Made by a program: the position numbers and the translations under genes | Notes under the pieces: model-generated | Told to the model about the DNA's origin: nothing | What the model saw: the letters and a program-made list of their open reading frames with translations, nothing else | Database searches by the model: none | Shown here: in pieces, positions 35,639 to 46,224 of the stretch | Position numbering within the stretch: position 1 is the first letter of the stretch | Layout of the letters: the number at the start of each line of letters is the position of its first letter | Assembly (NCBI GenBank): GCA_024741835.1 | Contig: JAENRP010000054.1 | Span: 75,193-139,192, forward strand | Length of the DNA: 64,000 nt | Direction of reading: 5' to 3' | Source: Diplocarpon mali | Taxonomy: Eukaryota > Ascomycota > Leotiomycetes > Helotiales > Drepanopezizaceae

Positions 35639-37631
35639 ATGCACTCTTCAGCATACTTCCTGCGAATGGTACAGAGGTTGCAGGGAAGGTCTGTCGCCAA
35701 ACCCTTCCGCTTCTTCTTCACCGTCGCCGGCACCGTCGCCATGCTCGCCACGGCGTGGAAGTCGGTGCAGTTTGGTCTGTTCACCGTGACCCTGGACCTG
35801 CTGATCAAGCTGGTCATCACGTTTGCATACACCCACGGTCTCTCGGGGACCAGGCGAGGTACGCTGTGGCCGAGTGCCTCCAAGCCCGACCCGTTGGTGG
35901 AGGCGTGCCACCTCTTGGAGCCCGACTCTCCCAGCGAGAACGGATTTCCGAGCTGCGAAGAGAAGAGCTCGCCCGTGTCGGTGGCGCCCGCGATCCCGCG
36001 GATCACGGCCTGCGCTGTGGGATGGCGAGAGGACGCCGAGCTCTACCGGCGGTGTCTCCAATGCTTCGCGACCGATCCCATCTGCGGGCCCATCGTCGCT
36101 GGGGTCGACGGCGACACGCCGGCCGACCAGGAGATGGTCGACATCTTCATGGAGGTGAGTGCGGTGCTGCGATCCATGGGGGAGTGGAGGTGGAGGTGGA
36201 GGTGGAGGTGGAGGTGGAAGTGGGAATGGAAGTGGAAGTGCTAACAGAGAACCCGCCGCAGACGTTTCCCGACGCCCACGTGATCAGGCTGCCCGAGACG
36301 CTGGCCGCCACCATGGAGCAGTACATGCTCTCGGCCCAGCTGAGCGACGTCGAGGACGCGCCGACGTGCGAATTCATCATGGAGCACCTCACCAGCAAGA
36401 TCCGGGCCCTCATCAACGAGCAGACGTCTTTCGCCGCCATCCGCGACGCCCGCGGGCTCTGCGTGGTCCAGCCGCACCAGTCCAAGAAGGACATCCTCTT
36501 CACCACCTTGGTCGTGGCCGGCGTCGTGTCCAACGAGCTGGGCCTCGAATACGTCTTCAGCACCGACTCGGACTCGGCCATTGTGCCCGGCGGTCTCGAG
36601 CAGGTCGTCGCGCTGTTCGACCGCGACGTCAACACCGGCGGCGTGTCGGGACACTTGCGCTTCGTGCATCCCACCGAGACCTACCTCTCGCGCATGGTCG
36701 GCGCGCACTTTTGGTTCGAGCAGGAGATCGCAAAGGCCCAGGGCGCCATCTTCGGCGCCGTCGAGATCCAGCCGGGGCCCAGTGCGGGTTTCCGCGTGAC
36801 GGCGCTCCAGCTGGTCCTGGTTCCGTGGTACTGCCAGCGCATGTTCGGCCAGAAGATGGTGAGAAGAGCCTCTCCGTCGCAGAGAGAGAGAGAGAGAGAG
36901 AGTCCAGCAGGCTGACCAGAGACAGATCACCAACGAAGACCGACACTTGACCACCCGGCTGCTGTGGGCGGGCTTTGAAGTCCACTACGCCCCGGGCGCC
37001 ATTGTTTACACCGACACGCCGAACACTTTCCGCGGCTGGCTGAAGCAGCAGGTGAGGCTCCCCCGTCTCTTCTCCCTCCCTCTCTCCATGTCCTAACATA
37101 GGCGCGCAGATCCGCTGGGCCCGCGGCACCATGACCGAGACGCTGTGGTTCCCGTGGATGCTGACCCGGCTGTCGCCGCTGCACGTCTACAACATCCTCA
37201 AGGCCCGCAGCGTGCCCATCATGACCTTTTGGGCCATCACGCTGTACGCGCTCGGTTTCGGTAAGGAGATCTCCGTCCGCCTCGCGCCGCTGGCCGACGT
37301 GTGCTGCGCGCTCGCGCTGCAGGTCGTCTACCTCGCCTGCGCCAGCCCCGACCGGCCCACGCGCCCCGACCTGCTCTGGCTGGCGCCCTCCATTGTCTGG
37401 TTCTTCTTCATGACGCCCGCCATCTACGTCTGGTCGCTTGTCACCATCTTCGACCACTCCTGGGGCAACGCGCCGAGAGGCCTCGAGCCGGCGAGCGAGA
37501 AGGGGCAGCCCGCCGGCTCGCGCTTCGCCGCGCTCCTCCTCGAGGTGAAGCAGATGGGCTTCCAGGTGTTGTGGATCGGCATCCTCTGCGTCGCCGCCCT
37601 CCGCGCGTGTAGGGTCTCCTCGTTCGTATGA
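35639..37631 (+). CDS. Family 2 processive-type glycosyltransferase (hyaluronan/chitin synthase-like)
   Basis: Four exons, 35639-36154, 36262-36858, 36926-37051 and 37110-37631, give 586 residues. Introns are 107, 67 and 58 bases (GTGAGT, GTGAGA and GTGAGG donors). Hydrophobic segments lie near the N-terminus (FRFFFTVAGTVAMLATAW). The GT-A catalytic core shows the DxD-type motif TDSDSAIVPGG (about 273), the acceptor-site motif TNEDRHLT (Glu375-Asp376) and QQIRW (412-416), the hallmark of processive GT2 enzymes. Three or more membrane spans follow (IMTFWAITLYALGF, LLWLAPSIVWFFFMTPAIYVW, LWIGILCVAAL). The family includes hyaluronan synthases, cryptococcal Cps1 and fungal GT2 proteins of the hyphal surface. 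The nucleotide sugar used cannot be told from sequence. The ATG has a good CACCACCATG context. Confidence 0.88.
36180..36240. repeat. GGAGGT minisatellite inside an intron of the glycosyltransferase gene
   Basis: GGTGGA hexamers, about seven with decay to GGAAGT, lie wholly within intron 1 (36155-36261). Intron length could vary between strains without touching the protein. Confidence 0.9.
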
Positions 37632-40600
37632 CGTCCCGGTCCGGCGGCGCGGCCGACGCGATCCGATACTGGGTGGATGATCGCGGGCAGCGTACTGCGT
37701 ATGGCACCTTGGTCGCTCGCTCAAGCTCTCCCCCACGTCCATCATCCTGCGCTCGCGACAGTCTCTACACGGGACGCCAGGTCGGAGATCTCCTTGGAAA
37801 ATTTTGGGATTATGCTTTGCGACAAGCTTGGTCGGCTTGGTCGAGGTTCAGAGGTATACGGTGTTGGCGCTAATCGTTGTCTTGTCATCATAAGGTTTTT
37901 AGACATAGATGGAATGATAGGCGTGGGAGGAGCTGGGCCGCTTTGACAGTCCATGTACACGGTTCGAAAATATGATAATAACAGTACCATTGAAACTAGT
38001 TTCCCGTCTGGCATTTCTCTCTGACACTTTGCCATCTTCCTACTGGTATGTTGACCCGAAGCCAGCGTCTTACAGTGATTCAACCTCTCAGCTCGTAGCA
38101 AAAAGGAATAAGCAGAGAAGAGCACGGAGCGCTGAGACGGGTTGGTATTGGGGAATCCCGGTAAGGGGAATGGGTCAAGAAGGCATCTATCCATAGACCT
38201 AATTCTTGATTTATGTTCTCTTCTCTTTTTGAAATAAGAGATGCGTGCAAGTACGCAAGCTTGGCTTTACAGACAGGTGGTGGACAGGTAAGAAGGCTTA
38301 GTTATGAGAGCAGGAGGTAGTAACGGGAGCATGATCGCACTGCAGATCTACAACCAGAAATCTACATCACAAGTTGTAAACGTCTCGATGACTCAAAAGT
38401 ACCGCGCATGTTCTCGCCTCTCCTCTCCTTTCCTCTCCTTTCCTCGTTATTAGCTGAGAACTCAGCTACGATATCTCGACCATAACACCATCATCAAAAG
38501 CAGCACAACGGCCTGTATGCAATTGCGCAACACCACGTCTCGGCGGGGCGCACTACTTAGAGCCGCCGCATTGGGCCTAGCGCGTTGGCTCGTCCCGATC
38601 ACCTCTTCGGTTCCGAGCAGCGCTTCTCGCTACTCTCGCTTAGCAGCCTCGGCCCCCCCCCCCTTTAACCCCCCCGCTTAACAACTCCCCTACCCCCTCC
38701 CCCCCTAAGCCCCCTTATTCCCCTTCCACATACCTCCGGGAAATCCGAGTGGACTATTTCTTCTTCGCCGACTGGCACTTGGGGTGCTGGCGGGAACGAG
38801 AACCGATTCGCGCGGCTAAGCTTCCCCGCGTTGGGCGATGAGGTTGGCGAGCGGAGCTCTCGTATACGACTTGCCCCCGCTCAGACTTCGTCGTACCGGC
38901 GGTAGACCCAGTGGTCTATTTACTCTCCGGCGCTCCCGGCACAGCGGTGAGCGGTCGTTGTCGTCGGCTGACCCGAGGGGGCGCTACCTCTGCGTAATCT
39001 ACTGGAGCAATGTCCTCCAAATGTTCTGCATACGGTGGGGCCTCTCATCTTCACCGTACAATTGCACGTTCCGCGCAGAGAAAAACACTCAATAGCAGGC
39101 TTGACTCGCGATAGATGAGGACCGGGAAGGTGGGTTCCATGCATATCTCAGTACAACCTGACGTTATTCTGCCCTCTGGTGAATTGTGAGAGCCTTGCCA
39201 AGAGAGACGGAAGACACTTCGGGGCCTTGCCACGGCATGCCTGCACAGCTCGCTCTGCAGCACAGCATTCATCCCAACCGTGAGATCTTGCCCTTCGCAC
39301 GAGTATGCACCTACGCACCTACTATGGCACAGTGTTTATCCTCTCCCCGACTTCACCTACAAGGAGCGATTGGCTCAGAAGGTCTTACCATACTACTACG
39401 CTCAACTCTTGATCGGAAAAAATTTGGTATCGAAATAAGTCCTGGCCGCATTGACAGTTCAGAGTTCCCACTCTCAAGTGGCAGAGTAAGGTTAAGATCG
39501 TCTCTAGACCCAAGGAGAAGCACAAGCGACGTATTTCGAATGTCTCAAACTGCGATGAAAGTGCAATTCACAACAAGATCATAGCGTCTAGAAACCCTCC
39601 CGACGCTGCTCGGTTAGGTACAGCGTAGCACACCTTACAGCCAGCACGAAGTAAGAGATACTCGCTGCAAAATGACAGCTCGCACGACCTCACGACCAAT
39701 GTACCTCATCGCTGGCCAAACAAACACCACATTAACACTACGTGCTAAGGTTGTTTAACACGGGTCTACAAAGTCAAATATACTTTCATATAATGTTTCT
39801 TTAGCCTGCAACGAGGTACCCAACCTAGCCAACGCACTACAGATCCACCTCTGCACACGCGTCAATATAGGGCTTACTTGGCCCAAGAAGAAAGCACACC
39901 CGAATCAGAGATTACGTACTTTTTCGGATGAGGAAAAATACCAAGAACGAGGGAGGTCTTGGTGGATGTGAGTCGAGCGCCGGATCTATCCCGTGTATCT
40001 GGTATAGTGTTAGTGTGCGAGGCGTGCGGAGGTTAAGGAGCCAGCGGCCGATAAGTAGATCATATAAATGAGGGGGTGAGATATTTTCCTCTTACAAAAA
40101 CCCTTCTCACTACGATTCGCTTATTAGTTGTAGGGGAGAGCAAGAAAGAGTCACCGGCGGACAGGGTTCAGCCAAGAGACGAGTTGCTACGTGTAGGAGT
40201 TCTAATTCAACCATCTACAGTAAGGTGTATAGAGTTTGAACACCCCCATTCTTGGCAGGAAAGGCTCACTTGCTTGATTTAGATAGTCGTCTTGTGCTGC
40301 TTTTCAATCCGTCTCCTACTAAAAACAAACCCTCTTGGAAGTAATTTATAATGTAAAAAAGAGCTAGGCCATATTGAGAAAATGTAGTAAAAGAGATATA
40401 TTGAGAGGTGCATATATAAGTAATAGAATAGCCTCTTTATCCTCTCAACATAGATCTAGATAAGCACCTATAGGCTTTGATAGAAGCAGAGTTGTATTAA
40501 CTACATCCTAAGCTCATATATACCTCTAATACGAGCGCAACTTTAGACGCTCTAATTTGAGGAGCATACGAAGCATAGTATAATATCGCTAATAGATTAG

Positions 40601-40732
40601 GATATAGATTAGCTACTATAGGTCACTGTCAAGTGCAAGGTGATATTAATCCTGACGGGTAGTATATAGAATATTAAAATTCAATTGCTTACGCTTAAAA
40701 GCAGCGATATCAGCAATATCGAATTAAGTAAG
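37632..40732. other. Intergenic; C-rich homopolymer zone near 38.65 kb
   Basis: No supported gene. Runs of C with TTTAACCCCCCC occur at 38649-38712. From 40320 to 40732 the DNA is TpA-rich and looks like RIP-damaged repeat. Confidence 0.4.
39704..39816. mobile_element. MITE-like element, copy 11
   Basis: Ends CCTCATCGCTGGCCAAACAA and TTAGCCTGCAACGAGG are inverted partners, flanked by TA on both sides (39702-39703 and 39817-39818). Both ends begin CCTC rather than CTTC. It is 113 bases, with internal ATACTTTCATA. Confidence 0.82.
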
Positions 40733-40895
40733 TGTCGCGCTATGAGGAGCCTCAGGCTCTGAGGACAGGCTTATGTAATGAGCCTCTGCAATGGCCACGG
40801 AGCACTCCTATAAAATGAGCACAAATATATAGTCGGATTAGAATTTACAAGCTTCTGCCCACCACCAAGAATCAACCTCCACTTTCAGTACGACA
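40733..40895 (+). mobile_element. Solo LTR-like element, family 1, copy 2
   Basis: It starts TGTCGCGCTATGAGGAGCC, contains GGCTTATGTAATG and CTATAAAATGAGC, and ends CAGTACGACA. The pentamer GTAAG stands on both sides (40728-40732 and 40896-40900), an exact target duplication. It is 163 bases with no internal coding region. Confidence 0.87.
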
Positions 40896-40900
40896 GTAAG

Positions 40901-43112
40901 GGAGACTTGGCAGGGAGGGGGCACGCTTTTCGCACCCTACTGTAAAAGACGATAAGCGATGGAGGTATCTCCTCAAGGGCTCCGAACATGAGAACCGCAT
41001 CATACGAAAAGAGGCAAGCTTACGCGACGACTCCTTGGCGGCAATGTCCCGAGAGGGGTGATAATGGTAGCCAAGGATGTGACGGAAGAATGACCACAGG
41101 AGAGGGTTCAGCCCAGAGCCGCGTTGTTGACTCGAGCCTCTCTGATCAAAGGCAGGTCTGCGGCGCATACGCGAGCCCCATTTCGCTTATGTCGTCGCTT
41201 GGCCCTCGCTTTGTTTGATTCGGTGCTGGCCAGCACGCAGGTATGACGCTTTGCGTCTCTAGGTGAACCTTGTCTGTCACTTAAGCTAGAGACTTATCCT
41301 TTACGAGCCTGGCTCCAAGCACACCGAGTATCTACCACGGTTCAGCGGCCAAGTGATGTCCCGCCCTGACTGAGAATATATCAACACCATACTTGATAAA
41401 GGGATGCTAATTCTCTATATTTTCTTGTGCACGTTGGCTTCGAGGTTTACACATGATTGTATGTCAAGGATCTTGATCCGTGTACCTTGCGAAAGTTCAT
41501 TTGTGCTCAACTACAGCCTGAAGCCTCGTTGATACTCTCTGGTATTTTCATTCAATCTCTTTTACTCAGTTGCTCTTTATTCGCGCACGAAACGCGTGAT
41601 GAATCCATGCCGGACAAGCGACTATATAAAGTGAACCTCTGACAACCTTTCTGCAAGGCGGTGACAACACCTCACCGCCGTACGTATGCAGTCAGCTTGA
41701 TCCATAGCTGTCTTGTCCCCCTCCCTGTGATCAAGCTGCCATTCGGAAGTCGATTCCTCCCACTTGCATACATTTCAAGCTTGGAATCCGTGTGCCCGAT
41801 ATTAACTGTTAGAATATACAAGGATTGGGCTTATGTAATCGTACCTTGTATATTACTCCTGCAGCTCCCTAGCACTCGGAATAAACACCTTTAGATTCCG
41901 TCACTAACAATCCTGGTATAAAATTCCTTCATAGCGCCTCTAGAAAGAATTATGCGGCTTGTACGATTCGAGTGAAATTCCACGGTTCTCACGCTATACG
42001 ATCTCTCGTGATGCGATGCTTTTCAATTACTTGGTGACCCCCTGATCCTGATATCTATACTCTGCTCTGCACGGGCCAGAACATACTCGCGAGATTCTGC
42101 AGCAATGTTTTTGACATGCGCTGGAGACATCGACCGATTATATTCCCAGATATAATGAAGTACATACCAACGCCAAGTACCGCACCTGGTATTCCTGCAA
42201 ACCGGCTCGGGTCATGAAGCGTGATTTTGATTGAAGAGGAGGCTGCTGCGCTGACTCCCTGATATACACCCGCGCTAGCCTCGCCTTGCAACAGTCCGTG
42301 CACTAGCGTCGAACCACGAGATAGGGGCTCGCTAAGAATAAGAGCCTCAGTCAACAAGCCGGGCAGGTTCAGGTCCTCCAGCCCAGACCCAAAAGGCAGA
42401 AATATGATGGAGGAGGATCATCCAGTCGTAATCGAAAAGCGGCCTGCGTTTAAGAAGCAGAGATTTCGCCAGAGCCCAGTCAGCTTCCACCACATGTTCC
42501 CGGCATGTTCGATAGCCCTGACATGTCCGGACTGTGTAGGGTGAGTCTGGAGCCAGAAAGCATCCGCCAGCAGACGGCGGCTGTGCCACGGGTAGAGAAG
42601 AGGTGGCTTGTTTTGTCGGTGCGGGGTTGCCGAGTGCTTCCTGAGGTCGGGGCCGACGATCGTATGAACAGAGCTGGTAGGACTCGAGAAGTCGAGCCAG
42701 TGTTTTTGTTCGAGCCGAGTATGTTCCATGCTATTGCGGGAATATAGGTCGTGGAAGGGAGAGTCATGGCAGTCTAGGCTAGAACCCGTGTCATTTTCTA
42801 TAGCCGGGTCGATTATAGCTGTCGTAGAGGCTAGGCTGCGCCCATTGGCACCTGGATACACTGGGCTAGTCGGAGCTGTGGTCCATCAAGTTCGATTCGA
42901 TCGGCGCATATGAGCGAGTGCCCTTTGGTAAAGAGCGGGGTGTGATGATAAGTATATCAAGCCAAGTGACAAGACATTCGTCAAGAGACACGTGAAACAA
43001 GTGAGGAGCAGAAAGATGTACATAATTAGCACGACACGATCTTTGAGGAACTAACAATCTTCGATGCATATTCATCAGTTACCACGCAAGAAGAGCCTGC
43101 AGATAACTCACC
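40901..43112. other. Intergenic with short-element insertion; possible gene relic at 42.0-42.9 kb
   Basis: On the minus strand between 42861 and 42055 two neighbouring frames (42589-42347 and 42357-42055) read like protein but end at stops and cannot be joined by clear splice signals. They may be a decayed gene of unknown kind. The rest shows no gene. Confidence 0.3.
41817..41903 (+). mobile_element. Very short solo LTR-like element, family 2, copy 1
   Basis: It runs from TGTTAGAATATACAAGG to GATTCCGTCA, 87 bases, and includes GGGCTTATGTAATCG. Flanks are TTAAC on the left and CTAAC on the right, a near-perfect 5-bp duplication with one C/T difference. Confidence 0.75.
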
Positions 43113-44384
43113 TCACGACTCAACCTCCAGCACCTTCGCCACCGCATCCGCATCTGCATCCGCAATCCCACCCTGCTTCTCCTCCCAGACCAGTTGGCGC
43201 CATCTAGCATCACCCGAGACAAAGCACTCCTTCAGCGGGCTGCTAGGCGGGCTGACTTCACCGATGGTCCCCTCCACGCTCTTACGGCGAACGCTCTGCG
43301 TATAAGTCGCCTGGATACCCGCTTCGCCTAGGCCATCGGTGTCGGTCCCCAAAGGACCAAGCTTACCTCCTTCGTCCCCGGTACCATCTACCCCAGGCGC
43401 GAGATTGCTGTCGATATCTCCCCCTTTATCTCCTGCCAGCATGATACCATTTTCATGGTCCAAATCAGCCGCGTCAGGTCCAGTGACAAAGTCAGAGTGC
43501 GACGGCCGACGCGGCGAAGAAGAGGAAGAGGACGAAGAAGACGAGCCAGGATCCTCCTCCCTCCATCTCCCCTCCCACCGCCGCATCTGCCTCGTCCGAG
43601 CCTCCCACTCGCGTTCTGATTCCCGCTCATGGTGGCACTCGGATGGGAAGTCACAGTCGCGCCAGCAATCGCGCGCTATGTACCCTCTCCCATCACCCCT
43701 ATCGGCGCCGTCGCGGCCCCACGTCCAGAAACCACCCTTTCGGCAAACATCGCGTCTGTAAATTCCCCGTATCGTCTTCGTCTTGCTCCGCGTGACGGGC
43801 GTGCTCTCGCGCTTCAGCAGCCGTACCTCCCGCCGCCAGATGTTGTACTTGCTCCAGCCGCCGTAGTCAAACTCGGCGCGGCAGCCTCTACTCGCAGCTC
43901 TCCGGGCTCTGCGGCGCTGGACTCTCACTTGCTTCGTCGTTTCGTTCCCCTCTATTTCTTCCTTCTCGTCCTTCCCAGTCGCCAGTCCTGGCTCCAGCGC
44001 CGACTGCGAAGACGGGCAAGACGGCGGGTAGCACGTCACGGGCGAGGGAGGCGGACTAGGCAGGGAGCAGAAGAGATGTCCGTCTTCGAGGCACCGTCGC
44101 GTGACGCCCAGCCGATAGACGGAATGGCATAGATGGCAGCGCCAGATCCAGGGGTAAGGCAGCGGTGGGGCCGTGGCGAGATACTCGGCTGGGAGGGGAG
44201 GGGAGGGGATGAGGGTTCGAAGATGAAGGCGTAGAGGTGGTGTCAGGGGCCTGGAGCGGGTGAGGGAGAAGGATGAGTGAGATTGGGGCGAGAGGAAGGA
44301 TGTTGTGGGTGTGGAGGGTTGGGAAGTGTCTTGGAGAGGTGATTGTGGTGAGGCGAGGTCCCAGGAGTCGCGGCGGCGACCCAT
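43113..44384 (-). CDS. Conserved-looking uncharacterised protein with a CxxC...CxxxxxxFC segment
   Basis: A single exon of 423 residues starts at an ATG in AAAATGG context (MGRRRDSWDLASPQSP). The N-terminal 80 residues are Ser/Pro-rich. The centre contains WIWRCHLCHSVYRLGVTRRC with GHLFC, spaced like a small zinc-binding ribbon, followed by an Arg-rich stretch and RGCRAEFDYGGWSKYNIWRR. A run of ten Ser and an acidic Gly/Asp-rich C-terminus follow, ending with an Asp-Ala repeat. No catalytic motif is seen and no function can be given. The nonrandom Cys/His/Trp pattern over a long frame supports a real gene. Confidence 0.78.
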   Translation of the reverse strand: MGRRRDSWDLASPQSPLQDTSQPSTPTTSFLSPQSHSSFSLTRSRPLTPPLRLHLRTLIPSPPLPAEYLATAPPLPYPWIWRCHLCHSVYRLGVTRRCLEDGHLFCSLPSPPPSPVTCYPPSCPSSQSALEPGLATGKDEKEEIEGNETTKQVRVQRRRARRAASRGCRAEFDYGGWSKYNIWRREVRLLKRESTPVTRSKTKTIRGIYRRDVCRKGGFWTWGRDGADRGDGRGYIARDCWRDCDFPSECHHERESEREWEARTRQMRRWEGRWREEDPGSSSSSSSSSSPRRPSHSDFVTGPDAADLDHENGIMLAGDKGGDIDSNLAPGVDGTGDEGGKLGPLGTDTDGLGEAGIQATYTQSVRRKSVEGTIGEVSPPSSPLKECFVSGDARWRQLVWEEKQGGIADADADAVAKVLEVES

Positions 44385-45678
44385 TTTGAGTATTGAGTTC
44401 GAGAGATAGCCGGTTTGCTCAGTTGGTGAGATTACGGGCTGTTATGTTGTGGATGTGTAGAATTTCTGCGACTTGATGCTTTCCAAGCCCGAGCTAATAA
44501 AGAAATCTCTTCCCTTGGGGCTAGATCGGAACTGCTCAACGATGCAAGCTCGAAGGTCAACAAAGAACCCAGACGCGAATCTGCCTGGGGCCGACATACC
44601 GCGAGTGTGGTCCGAGTCTCCAGCATCATAGTGTTTATCTCCAAAGATAGATTCCAGAGGCTCGATAGCTCGTTGGAATGCTGAACACGGTTGATAAGCG
44701 GAGTAGCTTCTTTGTTGACCTTCTATGACGCAAAATAACAGGAAATCGCTTTGACCAATGAGTCATGGCACTTGTCTTGCCGCGCTCGGAGAACAAAGAA
44801 AACCTGTGCTGACAGAGTCCGACCGTCAATTATCCTAATCCAGAAGATTTCAGTGGTTCAAAGAAATGGGTGGCAAAGAGCAGTTCACCTCTCTTTATAT
44901 TCCTTCAAGATATTGAAGACAGACGTCTTGATATGGAAATTTCGGCAGCAGAAGCAAGTCAACTAGCTCAGCTTACGACCCTAGGTAGATGTAGAACTAC
45001 TCTGAAGCTCTGCGTGATTCGTTACCTTGGATTCTTATAAGTGATATGTATCAAACTTGTTCTTTTGAAGGCTCCAACTAGAGAGGGCAATGCGCAAACC
45101 GAACTGTACCGACTCCTCTGTGCCCCTCTGAATAGGCAAAACACTCATGGACGAACCTCTGCAACGCCTCAATCTATTCAACACCTGACATTAAGCCAAT
45201 TCTAGCCCTACCACCTATCCCAGGGATAGCTCAAGGCCAACTATCGCAAGAAAGCCCTTACATTTGCGCTCGGCTTTATCGTCGGGTGTGCAATCGCCAG
45301 CATGGTTTCGCGCTGCTATCCCACTCGCACGTACATATCGGCAAACATCAACAGTCGGGCGGCGACACGTAAAATTCACCCGAAGACTCACAGTCTGATT
45401 CAGATGCACGATTACCTCCAGGAAGACTGTCCCTAAATCGTTCGCTTAACCTCACCTTTGCCGACAACAACTTACGCCAAGGTACTTGTAGCGCCTAACC
45501 CGCGAGGACAGAAGCAAACCGAGTCCAGCCCAGTCTCATCACGCCAACCTCAAATCTCGCAGTCCATCTCTCCGCGTCGGCACGATCTTTGAAATCCATC
45601 TTGTCCAAAGTTCAACCCAGCACCGTCGTAGCAACACCAAGTCCTACCAAGAGCAACCTCGCCTCCCAAGTCGCCAGC
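44385..45678. other. Intergenic 5' region
   Basis: This is the 5' flank of the 43-kb gene (minus) and of the small membrane protein gene (plus). Frames here are short and unassigned. Confidence 0.4.
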
Positions 45679-45982
45679 ATGGGCTCTACCAAAGTGAGCG
45701 CCTCTCATCCCTCGCGGCCCTGCGCGAGCCCGGCCGCCAGCATCTGCTAACCTTGCCCTGGCGCAGGAGAGTCTCGCCATCGACACCTACCAGAAAGCCT
45801 TCATGGTCATCTTCGGCTTCATATTCGGGTCCATCTTGACCTTTCTGCTGAGACAGCTGTACTTCTCGTGCGCGCGCAGCTTGGCACGGTGGAGGGCAAG
45901 GTCAGTCTCTTCTGCGATCGACTCGTGCGTGCACATGGCGGGTTCGGGGGCTGACGGCGGTTTGTTCGGCAGGAGAACTTGA
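45679..45982 (+). CDS. Small single-pass membrane protein
   Basis: The start ATGGGCTCTACCAAA (45679-45693) is followed by a 73-base intron with a GTGAGC donor, a GCTAAC branch site and a GCGCAG acceptor. Exon 2 begins at 45767 with ESLAIDTYQKAFMVIFGFIF and continues through GSILTFLLRQLYFSCARSLA, a hydrophobic helix ending in basic residues. A second intron is likely at 45901-45972 (GTCAGT donor, CTGAC branch, GGCAG acceptor). It is 72 bases, a multiple of three, so spliced (52 residues) and unspliced (76 residues) forms end at the same stop. The splice signals are good, but no family is recognised. A minus-strand frame overlaps it. Confidence 0.5.
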
Positions 45983-46224
45983 GTGCGAGGAAAGTTTGGC
46001 TGGGACTTTGGCCTGGGAGGCCGCATCGGTGGGAGGATTGCTGGAGATGGCTCTTGATAGAAAGAAGGCGTAGACTTGGTGTTGAGTTCTAGGAGGGACT
46101 TTACGGCCGGCGCTTTGTGGAATGATATCAGTTCTTGAGAGGGATCACTACTGCTCTCGCGTATGATATAATCTGTGCCATACCGTGTCGCCTGGCCGCT
46201 TGTCCTCTTGCGAAACAAATTCAT
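45787..46224 (-). CDS. Possible antisense-overlapping hypothetical protein
   Basis: A 145-codon frame starts at a true ATG (MNLFRKRTSGQATRYG) and has balanced composition (SSDPSQELISFHKAPAVKSL). Its 3' half overlaps the small membrane protein gene on the other strand. Only one of the two may be real, and the opposite strand has the better splice signals. Confidence 0.25.
   Translation of the reverse strand: MNLFRKRTSGQATRYGTDYIIRESSSDPSQELISFHKAPAVKSLLELNTKSTPSFYQEPSPAILPPMRPPRPKSQPNFPRTQVLLPNKPPSAPEPAMCTHESIAEETDLALHRAKLRAHEKYSCLSRKVKMDPNMKPKMTMKAFW

Noticed and set aside
36159..36950. Long alternative plus frame across the GT2 gene
   Set aside because: It is Arg/Gly-rich and out of phase with the catalytic motifs, so it is a shadow.
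38649..38712. Possible interstitial telomere (CCCTAA-like)
   Set aside because: The run is mostly homopolymer C with irregular TTTAA and lacks a repeating CCCTAA unit.
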